Shown here: positions 12,401 to 24,497 of the stretch, piece by piece | How positions within the stretch are numbered: position 1 is the stretch's first letter | How the letters are laid out: each line of letters opens with the position of its first letter | DNA from: Maea johnstoni | Lineage: Eukaryota > Annelida > Polychaeta > Spionida > Magelonidae | DNA length: 64,000 nucleotides | Reading direction: 5' to 3' | NCBI GenBank assembly: GCA_963942565.1 | Contig: OZ012685.1 | Coordinates: 26,723,490-26,787,489, forward strand | The notes under the pieces: generated by a model | Seen by the model: the letters and a program-made list of their open reading frames with translations, nothing else | Databases searched by the model: none | Told to the model about the DNA's origin: nothing | Program-made: the position numbers and the translations under genes

Positions 12401-13491
12401 ACAGTTAGAAAAGACGAGGAAAGCTTTCCACAGAAAGAGCAATTATAGCAGGGAACTCCAGTAATGGAATTAGTTTTTGATGATGTTGTCAATTGTTGTG
12501 CGTCTTAACCTTTTCCTGTAGTGTCCAAAAACATTTGCTGATACATTTCTTAATACAAGCAGATCTAGGAGAAATGTCAGTAAGAACCTAGCCAACAACT
12601 GATATTCTACAACTTAACAAACTGTATGCTTGATTCAGAAGCAGATTTCATAAATATGATAGACGTAAACAAAACTTTTCATGGATATCTCTTTAAAATG
12701 AATGGGTTAGGACACATTTTCAAAGAAGTTATGCAAAATGTACAAGTTGGATAAGGATTTTGAGATATGCCGCCACAGGGCACATGCTCCATAATAAAGC
12801 AGGCTTTTGGCAAGGTAAGGGGTTCCAATATTAGGCCATACATTTTCTTGCACCCAAAAATAGTACAAAGTGATTTTCTATGCATCATTCTGGTTGTTTA
12901 CTTGATGTATGATAACCCTTAATGATAGGCTAAATGACATGTTTGTGAGTGGCTACACTGGCTTCTGAGTAATATCTTTCCAGTTGCCTGTTATTAGATG
13001 AACTGAAATAAAATTTTACAGTTATTAGTAATAAGCTAGCATTTGGATATCCCCATTGGTAAAAACTCTTACACCATGAAGTTTTACTTTACTAATTATC
13101 TTTGAAGATGTTTACTCATTTATTATCCATCATATACAGGGATTGAACCTCGCAGAACCTTATAATTAGTTAAGTTGCTCTCCTCTTGAGTAAATGTACT
13201 AATAATATCCAGATTTTACATCCCTACACACCACATGGAAATGTTTCCTCAGTTGTCCATATTATTCCCTACATAAATTCTACACACCATTAGGAAATAA
13301 TTCCCAATTTACCTTTTGCATAATGTATTAAGTTATACCATTAGCCAATCTCTATTTGGCTGAACACATTTTCTTTTCTTTTTTCATGCTATATAGACAC
13401 ATTTACCTCAGTAATTTACTGTTCCATACAAAATGCTGTAGTGCTAATAATGAGCCAGGCCAGTCTCTGCATGGCTTACACACAGATCCAA
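9415..13491. other. Intergenic region between MZB1 and GET4, no gene seen
   Basis: About 4 kb of AT-rich sequence containing the MZB1 promoter side and, at the right, presumably the GET4 3' UTR. The minus-strand frame at about 10795-10998 was considered as LINE debris and not accepted. Short frames elsewhere lack motifs. Confidence 0.5.
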
Positions 13492-13696
13492 CCCTTCTGC
13501 TGCTGGTGGCCAATTTGGTGAATACAAAATAATGCAAAGAACCTGAAAAATGACTGAAACACTGGCACACAGGTACTCATCAGAGAGTACTCATTGAGAG
13601 CTATCCAATGAAAACCAACATGGCAGGGTTTAGATGGTTCTCAAAATTTGTTGCATCCTTGTACTTAGGACGAAAGTAGCCTCAGCATTTGAAGGG
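13492..13696 (-). mobile_element. TTAA-flanked MITE, family A
   Basis: About 205 bp, beginning CCCTTCTGCTGCTGG and ending CTCAGCATTTGAAGGG, followed by TTAA at 13697-13700. The left flank is ATCCAA rather than TTAA. Internal words GACTGAAAC and TATCCAATG are shared with the other family A copies. It lies just downstream of GET4. Confidence 0.75.
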
Positions 13697-13913
13697 TTAA
13701 TCTTGAGTACATACATGGTCTGACAACATTGAAAATACCTCAAGTAGAGCTATATTTGAACAATATTTGAAGAGGTATTGTTAAATGTATAAGGGACAAT
13801 AACTTTCAGGGAAATATTTCTCATATTGCTTTGCTATTGAGATATTTCTGTATGCCTCAGACCATAGATGTGCTCAATATACAGTCAGGAGAGAGAAAGA
13901 GAGAGTGGCTGCT

Positions 13914-16056
13914 TCAATCAAGATCATCCATTTGTCGCATTGCTGCCAGGTTATTTTGACTAGTGCTGGGCTGCGGTTCATTACCATCCTCCTCTTCTTC
14001 CATTCCAAATAAACTTTGTATTAAATTTCCTGAAAAAGAGACCAAAGTTGTGTCACAGAGAGGAGAAGCAGAACAACTTCAACTATCAATATCTAACATA
14101 GGTCTACCTGCTATGGTTAATTAAACATCATAATTATGAAATTTCTATAAAGCTATTCAATTATTTCCATGAACCTAAATAACTTTTCAGAACCACTTGT
14201 CAAGTTGCTATGTAGGGAAAGATAGCTAAAATTCCTTTTCTCTGTATAATTTCTGACTTTCACTAGACGTTTATCCTTAAATCTGCAAGTATTGTACACA
14301 TAATAACTTCAATGTTTGTGTAGTCATTGATGAATGCAGCCATATTATGCTAAAACAAGGGGGTTCCTGTAATATTCTGACAGGAACTAAAAAAATCATT
14401 GTTTCATATATATTTTTTTGCTTCTTATATCAATTTTTTACAATTTCACTTGTCCCGACAAAGGTTGCTATTTTTTGGGTCCTTATATCCATTCTTAAAA
14501 AGAAGGAGTGAGAATTTCAATCATGGTCAAAAAGCTTAAGAACCATAAATGGCTTACCTATCATACCCTGGTGCTGTGAGGGCTGTGGTGGTGGTAAACC
14601 AAAGAAAAGTTGACCAATTCTATCTAAGTACTGGAAGTAAGAGGGTTGGTATAACATAAGTGAACTTCTTAACATAAAAACAACAGCTTCTTAGCAGAAT
14701 ACATACAATCTATTGCAATTTCACAATAATCATTTGCAAACAACTGGGGACAATATCCTTTTCAAATTGAGAAGAATGAAGAACATTTTGATACTGATAT
14801 AGCAGGATAACAGCTATTGCATAGAAATTGAAAACATGAATGAAGCGAAATGGGACTTGTGTTAGAAAAACAGACATAGCTGATCCCAGAGCTCAACATT
14901 AAGTGCTGCCCTACTGCCCCAAGCAGGTATAAAAATTCAAAACGGCTGAAGGGCAGGTAAAAATCAGAGTATGCCTGCCCTACAGGGCATGAAAGATTTC
15001 ATCATTTAACTTCAGAGGTACAATAACGCGAGGGAAATCCAATATTTTTTCAACAGTGCAGATAAAGCTATAACAGTTAATTGGTACAAGAATAGTACAT
15101 ACAGAAAAGTCACTTTCATAATCTTTCTATCACATCTTTTTCAGGGCAGGTCAACACTGTCGGGCAGGTAGAAATTAAATTTTACCTACTATACTTGGCA
15201 GGTGCCTTCAAAAGTTAATGTTGAGCCCTGGATCCAGTGTTTGTTTTTCTGTGACTCAGTGGCTGCTTTAACATTTTGTTCTAAGGTTTTGTAATCATGA
15301 TGTCATATAATATAAAATGAAAATCGTAGAATAACTATTTGAGTTCTTAATCGAACCCACAAGTGGAAATTCCAATTGCTTGTAGGTTTTAATCTCCTTA
15401 TCAAAATAAAATGAAGAAACAGTTGTACTGGTACCAACCTCTCTATAATTAGGATCCCTGTTTATAGATGTCTGGTATTTATCACATAAGATGCTAAAAA
15501 CTGCTAACCTTCCCCTGAAAAGATAAACATGAAATTTCAGTAGTTAATTCAAAAAGATGGCCATGCCACTAGTACTCATGTACATTCATAAATGGCCACT
15601 CATGCAAGCAGTGTAATAAGGTTTTATATATCTAGTGTAAAGGTAAGTATTAACAATAAAATATATGCAGGCTTCGACGCTAACTGAAACAGTTACTGGC
15701 CCTAGGGCCAGTAATACCTATGATCTGCTGGTCCTCCAAAAATTGTACTGGTCCTACAATTTTCGATTTTAAATGTCAAATATTTACAATTATGTATAAA
15801 AATAACAAGAAAAAATTCACCGACAACATTCACTTATATTGCTATTTTTTGCTATTCTTCAGTAAGCTGTAGGGAGTGCACCATACCATCATCAAATATT
15901 TGATGTGCCTGATGTCACTTACCACTGTTTGTAAAAATAATAATAATAATAAAAATAATGATGATTTTGATAATAATAATAATAATAATAGTAATAATAA
16001 TAATAATAACAATAATAATAATAATAATAATAATAATGATAATAATGATGATTATT

Positions 16057-16101
<45 letters not shown>

Positions 16102-19100
16102 TAAATGGTAAAAATAGTGCTTGGTGTATAATAAGAATTGAAATGATTAACAAAAACATTCCCCTTTAATTATCAGAAATATGTAAATGAGGAGAGAAAT
16201 ATTTTTTATCACACATTGAATCATATGAAGAATGCAATCTACAAGTTAGTACATGACTGACACATTTCAAAAGAATACCTGTGGGTGCCAGACCAAGCCT
16301 TTTAACTTTAAACCCTTCCATAAACCACACTGATAATTATACACATTACTGGCCACAAGGCTACAACACAGTGTCAGGAACCAGTGTAGCAAAAGAGAGG
16401 CCTATCTGAAGTTCTCACGCTCACAACGTAATTTTACAATTTTACGACAGTTTGACAGTTTGTGGCATAGGCCTTTGTACACATCGTAAACATCGGCAAG
16501 ATGGTCACAATACGACCCAGCACACACTGAACACTGTGCATAATGTGAATCTTGTGAGGGAATAGTACCTCTTATCTCTACAGGTGACCCATAGACAGCT
16601 ACCGCTAATGCCGTAATGGAAGGCCATAGAAATATCAACGCTTGCTCCCCTAGCATAAAATATATTTGGTACTAGGAATTGAAATATATATAGTTAACGG
16701 TAGAATAAAAGGTACAGTCATGATCAGTATCCACGGAATATACCCAGTCAAATTACCACCTGCATGCCAATTGACAGCTGCAGGATTGATCCCATCATGG
16801 ACGATTGTAAGTAAGGGCAATCGATCTAATGATGAGGGTATAATGGCCACTTGACCACAGTTTAGGGTGGTCTAGGGTATGGCAGATCCTGTTAACAATA
16901 AGGGCGCCACAAGTTAATGACACTTGATGGCTTGGCGACTACGGGTAGCTTATTCCAGGTACTTATCTAATGGTTGCACTCCAGCCTGATGAGTTTTGAA
17001 TGTCTTCAATACTCCTTAAGGTTATTAATTAAAAGGGTTCTCAGAAAGTTAGGCACGTGGGTATAGGGGTTTCAGAATCAATTAGTGTCATATGATTTTG
17101 ACCATTATAATTACCCAACGTGCAAGAACCCAACATTAGGGATAAAACCCTTAATGAGTTATCCAATCAGGTAGTTTAGAAATGATGTCATAGTATAACG
17201 ATAGCCAATAGTTAGGGTTTTAACTATATGTATGATCATGTCACCCATGGTAAGATATGGGTATATATTTGTATGTTTGAATTCAATAAATCAGAATGTT
17301 CAGGGCAGGGTCTTAGCCGATATTTGGAAACAGGGTGTCCAAATAGAGGTTTCGTAGACTTTTGCGTGTCCAAAGTGTGGTACAAAATACATACTACTAA
17401 TAAGATAGACCCTATACCTTTACAGATTTTGCTTTTTTAGGCCAGATACTGCTTTGGGTGTCTTACAAAAGTGACACTACAGCTTCTTCGTCTTCTATCT
17501 TCTAAGAAAAGTCATCTTCAGCAAATTCTGACATAAACTTTTGGGTGTCCAAACTGTCAAAAAACAGTGTTCTGCGTGTCCAAATGACACGCTGGACGCA
17601 TAGGCGGCTAAGCCCCTGGTTCAGGGTCCTCCTCAGACAACAGCTTTGTAACTGAACTTCTCATTAGATCTACACAACTGACTTTGTCGTCTTTGGTAAT
17701 ATCCATTACCCCCTACAAGTTACGAGAAGTGACTTGACTACAGCAGTAATATAGGATGCTTCCTAGAAATGCATACTTTTAATATCATCAAGTTATTACT
17801 TTTTAATGGTCCCTAGAAACAAACTTAAAATGATTCAATGTTAGTGTGCATTCCATAGTAAACTTTGGGACCAATACAGGGTCTTAGCCAGGATTTTTAA
17901 ACTGGGTGCCCAAAATTGGTAATTGTATAACATTTGGTTGTCCTATTTTTCAAGGGAGACAACAGTATACTCAGATAACAGACATAACCATGCACTTATT
18001 ATTTGAAATAAGGCATAATATCCAAATAGAATTTCATAGGAATTACATTAAGGTGAAAAAATTCCGTTATATGCATGAAATTGACATTGTCAGAATTTAC
18101 TCATAATGAATTTTTGATGTCCTGACAGGTGATATTAGATGTTTGGATGTCCAAAAGATGCCAAGACACCCTGCTGGCTAGGACTATGGATCAAAATGTT
18201 ATTAATTTCCTACATTTAAACATTCATCCTTATTGTCAGTTGCATAGATGGTCACAAAACAAACCAATGGAATGTTTGTTTTGAAGTTTCTTATACCACA
18301 TTTAGTAAGTTTTTATCGAAACAGAATTCCAAATAAAAACAAAATCCCTTGCAAAGTTAACTTCTAACCTATCATACAATATTTTTGTTTATCCAACTTA
18401 CCCCTCAACTGCTAAAAGTAGGAGCCAAACGAAATTCAGTAAAGGTTGAATGTACGGTGGCCCAACCTGTACGTGGGGGTGTTTTTTGGTATATACATTG
18501 AACACAACTGTTGCTGTGACCTTGTTTTGAAGGCAGAGATACCTGGAATTGAAGATAACATACAAATTACAAAAATAAAATAATATGCTTGTTACATGAA
18601 TTTTCAAAAGTTCACCTTCTAATTCAAGTAGCAAACCTCAACATTCATTATCAAAATGAAATAAACAGATACAAATGCATTGGAAAATCAAAGCAATTGG
18701 ACTTATTGAGAAATTGAGGTGCACACACATACACAGTAACCAATTTATACTAATGACCGATGGTAAAGGATAGGTCTTCTACTGACATATTTGTATTTAT
18801 TTTTGGTGAAGTTATTCAGATTTTCCATAGAGATTTTAAAGTCTTCTGAAAGTATTTAATGGAATATTTTATCAAAAGTTGTCAGCTTCCACAGTTCATG
18901 CAAATGATTCAAGATTATAAAGAAATCCATAATTAAATATTTGAAATATTGGTAAAATTTTATGGATATTTAAACCATAATGTACTAACTAAAGTATAGC
19001 CATCCTACTTACTCTAATACAGTTTGGGCTACAAAGAGATCCACCTCAGAAGTGTAGCCATTATTGGTTTGGTACTCTATCAACATAGAGGCGCAGTTGA

Positions 19101-19786
19101 AGCCATCTTTAGAGTGTAGAAAATGGTACTTGGCTTGTGCATAGTTTTTCTCTGAAAATATAACAAATATAAACTCTTCTAATGAAGTAAATAGAACATT
19201 TGACATACCATATATATTTTTAATCAAGCAAAAATTGCATTGTAGTACGTTATCTGTCCAGCAAAATGATAAGGTAGGATAATTTATACTTGCTTCCTGT
19301 GAAAGACTGGTCATTTTTCATTGACTTATCTGTGGGCAGAGCAACTCAACCTTAAGAACTCTCCCTGTTAATATATATACTGTATATATATATATATGTA
19401 TTCCTTTAGCTTCCGCAAGATACCTAAACTAGCATACCACATGTCCATCATGGATACAAGCATGATTTTCCTGCGATTGGAAATGTAATTTTAGATGTGA
19501 TGTCAGAGAATGAGAGGATGAAGCACATTTAAGTATATATTTCAGAAACTCACCTTTCCAGAGTGTTAAAGCAAGATTCTGTTGGAGTCCTGGATGGCCT
19601 GATTTATACTGGGGACACTTGCTACCCGACCACTTCAGGGCACTGCTAACAAGTGTTGGTCTATCAGGGGAATCTGGATCAATCAACTCATGGAGTTTTC
19701 CCAATTTGGCTGCAAAAGGTATATTTCAAATAAGTCAGAAATAATTACAACAAGCAGTAGTAGTAGTAGTAGTAGTAGCAGCATTG

Positions 19787-19821
<35 letters not shown>

Positions 19822-22800
19822 CGTAGTCAAAGTAGCATTAACAGTATGTATTTGTACAGGATTGACAATGACTTTTTCCACATATCCATGAGACTACAAC
19901 TGTTGGCACAGATAATCATCAATTACCCATAAGAGGCCTATTTTCGGCGCGCAGGATTTTCTAGACCTTGGTGTGAGAGTATTCGCTAACACAGTAGTAG
20001 GATGTAGAGTTTCTAAACACTTCATTTCTTTGAAAATATATGATAAATAAATAAATAAATACATATATTTATAGAATAACTAATTGACTATCAAATCACA
20101 ACTTACTTAGAAGATCTTGTGTAACATGTGTTTCTGATGCTATCAGTGACTCAACCAATAATAAAGATAGGTCGGCTCCACTCCCATGCTGGAAGGCAGA
20201 AATAAACACATCACACACATATGGGATTCATATTGATCAGGTGATCTCCAGGTGATCGGTTATTACGGTTAATCAGAAAATTGTCACTTAAAATCATTTA
20301 CTATATACAAATGCTCAGACAATAAATCGAAATATAGCCGACTTGATCATTGCGCCAACTTCGCCAAGATAGTAGTGCTATCAATAACCCTAGGAATTAT
20401 CGATAACGCGCAATAACTCTTGCCAAAAATAAAACCACATGTAACGATCGGACATTGTAAAATATGCAAGTTAAATACTCGCCACAATGCCACTTTTAAT
20501 AGACTGATATACCAGCGAATCCCTCCGGTAAACAAACAGCCATTTTGAACTTCAAAAATCACGTTGATGATCCCGCCATGAATGAGATTTTGATCAATTT
20601 CAAAATGGTGACTGTCTTATTTACCCTAGGGATCGCCAGTATAACGATCTATTAGAAGTGGCATTGTAGTTAGTCAAGCTACCAAATTATAGTTTTTTTT
20701 ATTGATAATCTATCGTTATTTGGGACGATATATCCATATTTTTGGGGGGCCAAGTCCGAGCACTACTATGTGCGAAGATTTACCAGTTTATTCATGTACT
20801 CCAATAGTTGCGGTCACCTATATAAATATTATCTAATATTTAAAATCTGTTCATATAATTTTTTAAGAAATCACACAAAAAAGGATTTACTGTTTTGATT
20901 ACCATCAAAAATTTCTATCAATATAAACAGGGAGTCCAACTTCAACAATGCCTCAAACAGACATGAACATTGATCTTCAGGTTATTTTTCAGATGAAACA
21001 GGAAATTCCTTGATAGTGATCCATAATAACTCACACATTTTCAATATAATGATAATCAGTACTTAGTGACACCTACCTGATTATGGGAAAGTAGGGTTAA
21101 AGCTCCATCATACAGCAACTCAATCATTTCTTTATACTTCTTTTGTGCATTATACCTAGAATGCAATAGTAAAGAGCCATATATAATGTGAAATGAGGTC
21201 TTTTTTCACTTTTCCAAAATAAATGACACACAAGTTTTAAAAAAAAATGCTACAGTAAACCAGGGAGTAATAAGATCTACTCCAAAGGCAGAATTATGAT
21301 TTAAAGAGAATTCCAGAAACCAGGGGTCTGTTTTAAAAAGCCAACTTGTTGCTGGCAGTCTGAAGGGGACCAGAATCAGCACTACCGTAAATTCTCGCAA
21401 ATCTCAGACACTTTTTATTAATTACGATTTTCGTTGGCTGATGGTGGCCGGAATTTTCTGAAAATAGCGAACAAAGCTCAGGCACTGTGGCTGAAATTCG
21501 TCGAAATTATCAATTGAAACGAAAGCTAGATGGAAAATCAATCGCTAACTTCGTACACAATTTTCCCCCACAAAACCATTATTGTCCACCTACCTGACTT
21601 GTCATTCCTCTGCTATATATACTTGTAAAGTAACTTGCCTCCCCTTTATGTTGTTTACTTGTTTATTCTTGCTGCTGCATGCCAATTATGCATTGAATTA
21701 TACTGGTTGACAAGTCTTATTTCTAAATGGCGCTGCCCAAGCTGTATTCCACTCTACACGCAGAAATACAATACCCCACTTCCGGTTTCGCACCGATCGT
21801 CTTTTGGCGGATATAGGCACTAGAAACGATCGTTAATAATCTAAAATCAATCTAAAACTTTGGAAATCTAAATGTTTTTTTTTCTTATATCAATGCAATT
21901 TACTTGGTGGCCGACTTTTGGTGAAATGTGTCCTTGGATGAATCGGGGGTGGGCGAAATTCCCCAGTAATTATTTTGGAGATGAATTATAGTGGCCGAGT
22001 TTCCTAGGGCGGCCGAGATTTGCGAGAATTTACGGTATGCCCTTGGGATGAAAGTAGTCAAGTTACACTTTATTAGCACACCTAAGACAGTCAACCGTAT
22101 GCAACCTTTGGAATAGGGACAAGAGAAAAAATTTCAAATTCCGAAAGGTTTAGATAAAAATTTGAGACTTCTTGCCCATGGGAAGAATTAAGGTTGATGA
22201 TAAGGGGGATTGGGGAAATCACCCTCATCTTTTAAATTGTTCTTGTATACTTCCGAGTTCCAAGCAGGGACTTGACTTGCCATGACTTGTCCTGCCTGTC
22301 TTTTGGACAAGCTGTTTCATGAAAAGCTCCTTTTTGGACAGGCCAAATATCTATTAAGGGTAAACACTAAATATTTCCAAACAAACCACCTTCTATGACA
22401 TTGGTGAAGTGTAAATTGTCCTTTTTGACACAGTAGGGTATAACATGCAGTTGGTATATGGATTTGAAGTAGCTGGGTACCTAGCTAAATCTGGATGGGC
22501 AGAAATTTTGGAATTGCTTTTTTAGACACAGTTTTAGATCCTGGCTAAGACCATGTTTTCAAGACGAAGTGGTGTGAAAAATGCTTATATTCTTTTATAA
22601 AGAGGATATAAGTTTGTGATAGCGTTTTGAAAAATTGCCCACAGGTATATATATTATACAGAATGATATCATTCCTGAAGCATACAGGCCAAAAAGACAG
22701 CTAAGGTGTAGTTTTTAATCTGCCATATTGAGCGAAAATTCTTCCAGGATAGTAAATAAAAACTTGTCAATCTAATCTGATACTTTATTTCAGAGTTAAG

Positions 22801-23921
22801 GCACAGTTGGTCCATATTATACATAGGTACAAAACATGATAAGAAGTTGTTCAGTGAAGACTCCCAGTGTTTACCTACACTGATAAATACAATTTATAGC
22901 GCATAGCTATGAAAATACCTGGGCTTGTAAAATACACTATGTTCAGTGAAAAGCTGTTTCATTGGCTTCAAAGTGGTCCCGGTTTGAATCACAGCAGTAA
23001 GACGGGACCAAATCCAGGATGAGGCTCCTGAGCCGGGACCAAATCCAGGCTCAGCAACCATTAGAAAACATGATTTTTGTGTCATTTCCACAGAGTTGTA
23101 GGATAACTTTTTATCACTCAAATGCGCTATAATAGCCATTAAAATCTGCCACTGAGCATTGGTGCAGATTAATAGCCTCGCCGAGGGTGTTTGTTGCAAA
23201 GCTTCGGCCTTGGCAACAAACACCTATGTCTCGGCTATAAATCAGCACCAATGCTCAGCAGCAGATCTTAATCCCTATAGCAATGATGAATGTATAGAAA
23301 ATATTTAGAAGAAAAACAAGTAATAAAATTAAGCTTTATCATTTTGTTAGATAGCTGATTATCCTAGATCTCATAAAAACTATTCTTACGTGTTCAAACT
23401 TTATCTAGGTACCAAACAACTCTGCACATAGTACACCTCCTTGATAAACAAACCACTCCCTCTTTTTGCATAACGTACACTATCTTGACATCATAGTATA
23501 TCAAATATTTGCATTAACTTGTAGATAATTTGAGGTAAACTGTGCAGTCTGAAAGATTGCCATACAACTCAGGAAGCAAAAGGACCGGCATTTAAATATT
23601 CTAGAGTAGAGAATGTTCTTGAACATGCTAATCCGGCTTCACTTGACTGTGCATCCCATGTTCAGCTTCAGGTACTGTGTACCAAGTCCAAGCAAAAATA
23701 GAAGCAAGTTAATCTCAGTTATTGTCGTCTGATCCCTAGTTTGATCGGAATTTTCTCCTTCTTTCAATACATCTCATAAACTAAAGAATATACAGAAAAT
23801 ATCTTCACCTAAAGTATAAAGTTCTGTACATCTGATGAGCTTCGTAGTAGTTACCAGCCTGAATGCTGGCCTTGAGTTTGCCTAGTACTCGAGAAGCTCC
23901 GCCACCACGATTAGTCGCCAT
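13914..23921 (-). CDS. GET4: GET4 (TRC35) homologue, nine exons, complete
   Basis: GET4 is an all-helical repeat protein of the cytosolic GET/BAG6 complex. It holds GET5/UBL4A and hands tail-anchored membrane proteins to GET3/TRC40. Exons: 23921-23809, 21155-21077, 20188-20107, 19709-19554, 19151-19013, 18542-18402, 15514-15439, 14630-14558, 14029-13914. All junctions are GT/AG and phases agree, giving 324 residues (human about 327). Clear blocks: [16 protein letters not shown] in exon 1, [20 protein letters not shown] in exon 4, YHFLHSKDG and [15 protein letters not shown] in exon 5, [17 protein letters not shown] across exons 6-7, [16 protein letters not shown] in exon 8. The tail [16 protein letters not shown] matches the short hydrophobic plus acidic end of animal GET4. 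Introns 1, 2, 3 and 6 hold many repeats. It is transcribed in the same direction as MZB1 and the 27.5-kb gene. No sign of damage. Confidence 0.95.
14887..15230. mobile_element. Non-autonomous element with CAGRGCTCAACATTAA ends
   Basis: Left end CAGAGCTCAACATTAA and right end, as reverse complement, CAGGGCTCAACATTAA are inverted repeats of 16 bp. Both flanks carry GATCC (14882-14886 and 15231-15235), possibly a target duplication. Internal GGGCAGGT words recur. It lies in GET4 intron 7. CAGGG ends suggest hAT-like, but those usually duplicate 8 bp. Confidence 0.6.
15933..16100. repeat. TAA trinucleotide microsatellite
   Basis: Nearly continuous (TAA)n with scattered GAT and CAA interruptions, in GET4 intron 6. 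The asparagine-rich frame through it is an artefact. Confidence 0.95.
16402..16656 (-). CDS. Candidate small secreted six-cysteine peptide nested in a GET4 intron
   Basis: An uninterrupted 84-codon frame in GET4 intron 6, on the same strand as GET4. The start [20 protein letters not shown] is hydrophobic enough to be a signal peptide, with a plausible cut near YGSP. The rest has six cysteines spaced C-x2-C-x4-C-x13-C-x5-C-x7-C, then a basic end [11 protein letters not shown] do not recognise a family. An in-frame CAG at the start of the cysteine core (HYAQ/CSVC) could be a splice acceptor, so this might be a last exon instead of a whole gene, or a chance frame. No promoter or poly(A) signal was established. 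Confidence 0.35.
   Translation of the reverse strand: MLGEQALIFLWPSITALAVAVYGSPVEIRGTIPSQDSHYAQCSVCAGSYCDHLADVYDVYKGLCHKLSNCRKIVKLRCERENFR
17299..17615. repeat. Interspersed repeat with GGTCTTAGCC / GGCTAAG ends, copy 1
   Basis: Starts GGGTCTTAGCCGATATTTGG and ends near GGCGGCTAAGCCCC, an inverted pair. The internal word GTGTCCAAA recurs several times (CAGGGTGTCC, GCGTGTCCAAA). A related element is at 17878-18187. It lies in GET4 intron 6. Confidence 0.55.
17878..18187. repeat. Interspersed repeat with GGTCTTAGCC / GGCTAGGAC ends, copy 2
   Basis: Starts GGGTCTTAGCCAGGATTTTT and ends CCTGCTGGCTAGGACTATGG, with GGATGTCCAAA words inside. Same family as 17299-17615; the CTTAGCCAGG end also appears at the repeats at 22265 and 36262. 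Confidence 0.55.
19754..19827. repeat. TAG trinucleotide microsatellite
   Basis: (TAG)n with a short interruption GCAGCATTG, in GET4 intron 3. Confidence 0.95.
20483..20668. mobile_element. Small inverted-repeat element, ends YACAATGCCACTT
   Basis: CACAATGCCACTTTTAATAG on the left faces CTATTAGAAGTGGCATTGTA on the right. Similarity continues inward to the central pair CCATTTTGAA/TTCAAAATGG. Length 186 bp, in GET4 intron 2. Typical MITE layout; superfamily unknown. Confidence 0.65.
21385..22035. mobile_element. TA-flanked MITE with CCGTAAATTCTCGCAAATCTC termini
   Basis: The left terminus CCGTAAATTCTCGCAAATCT and its exact reverse complement at the right are bordered by TA on both sides (21383-21384 and 22036-22037). 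No transposase is encoded in the 651 bp. The TA target fits Tc1/mariner-type elements. It lies in GET4 intron 1. Confidence 0.75.
22265..22560 (+). repeat. Interspersed repeat, second copy at 36262
   Basis: The part around AAATCTGGATGGGCAGAAAT reappears on the opposite strand at 36330-36360, with further shared words (TTGGTATATGGATTTGAAGTA). It ends near ATCCTGGCTAAGACC, like the 17.3- and 17.9-kb repeats. It lies in GET4 intron 1. Confidence 0.6.
23120..23285. mobile_element. Foldback element around GAGCATTGGTGC
   Basis: CTGAGCATTGGTGC faces GCACCAATGCTCAG, and TGTTTGTTGC faces GCAACAAACA nearer the centre. The outer GCTATA ends also pair. About 165 bp, in GET4 intron 1. Confidence 0.65.
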
Positions 23922-24265
23922 CTTGAAGTTTACACGAAACGTGGGCAGTAACGGAGCTTCTGATTGGTTGAGTGTTAGTTAACCGGATGACCGTCAGAGG
24001 GCATCCATCAAGTTGCTTGTAATATCTCTCATAACTAGAAAGTGACAGCCAGTGAGCCAGAGCAGATTGAAGAGTGCACACATTATTTGACAAATATGCG
24101 AATACCTTGATATCAAATCATTATTTAAGAAAAAATTTCAAACCGTAATTTTGGTTCTCTTTGATAATTTTTATAATCCCTCTTAGAAGAAAATCAAGTA
24201 ATAAAATAGAGGTTTATCATTTTGATAGATAGCTGATCATCCTCTCATAAAATATTTCTCAGGTA
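23308..24265. repeat. Direct repeats flanking GET4 exon 1
   Basis: About 80-90 bp at 23308-23400 recur at 24186-24265 (shared AAGTAATAAAAT, TTATCATTTTG, TAGATAGCTGAT), in the same orientation with GET4 exon 1 and its promoter between them. Divergence is visible by eye, so the duplication is not recent. Confidence 0.65.
23961..23970 (-). promoter_or_regulatory. CCAAT box upstream of GET4
   Basis: On the minus strand CAACCAATCA lies about 40 bp upstream of the GET4 ATG (23921-23919). Inverted or direct CCAAT boxes bound by NF-Y are common in TATA-less housekeeping promoters, and no TATA box is seen here. Confidence 0.4.
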
Positions 24266-24323
24266 TTGCCCTAATTGAAGAGTTATGTTCTAAGTTGCCG
24301 AACTCCAGAAGCAAATGGGTTAA

Positions 24324-24497
24324 CAGGGCTCGAAATTAAGTTTTTTTTCAGGGAACCCAATTGCATATTCAAAAGCTACATAAAGGTGTTGTGTATAGGA
24401 GCAAGTACATATTTGGGCTCCCTGCAGAAATTTGAGGGAGCCCCAGGAGAATTCAAGGCAGCCCTGGGCTACCGGCACCCCTAATTTCGAGCACTTG
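24324..24497. mobile_element. MITE with CAGGGCTCGAAATTAAG ends
   Basis: Left end CAGGGCTCGAAATTAAG; right end reverse-complements to CAAGTGCTCGAAATTAG. A short GC-richer interior of 174 bp carries GGGAGCC words in both orientations. No clean target duplication is seen. Possibly hAT-related from the CAGGG end. Confidence 0.6.

Noticed and set aside
15876-16169. Asparagine-rich frame
   Set aside because: Pure translation of a TAA microsatellite.
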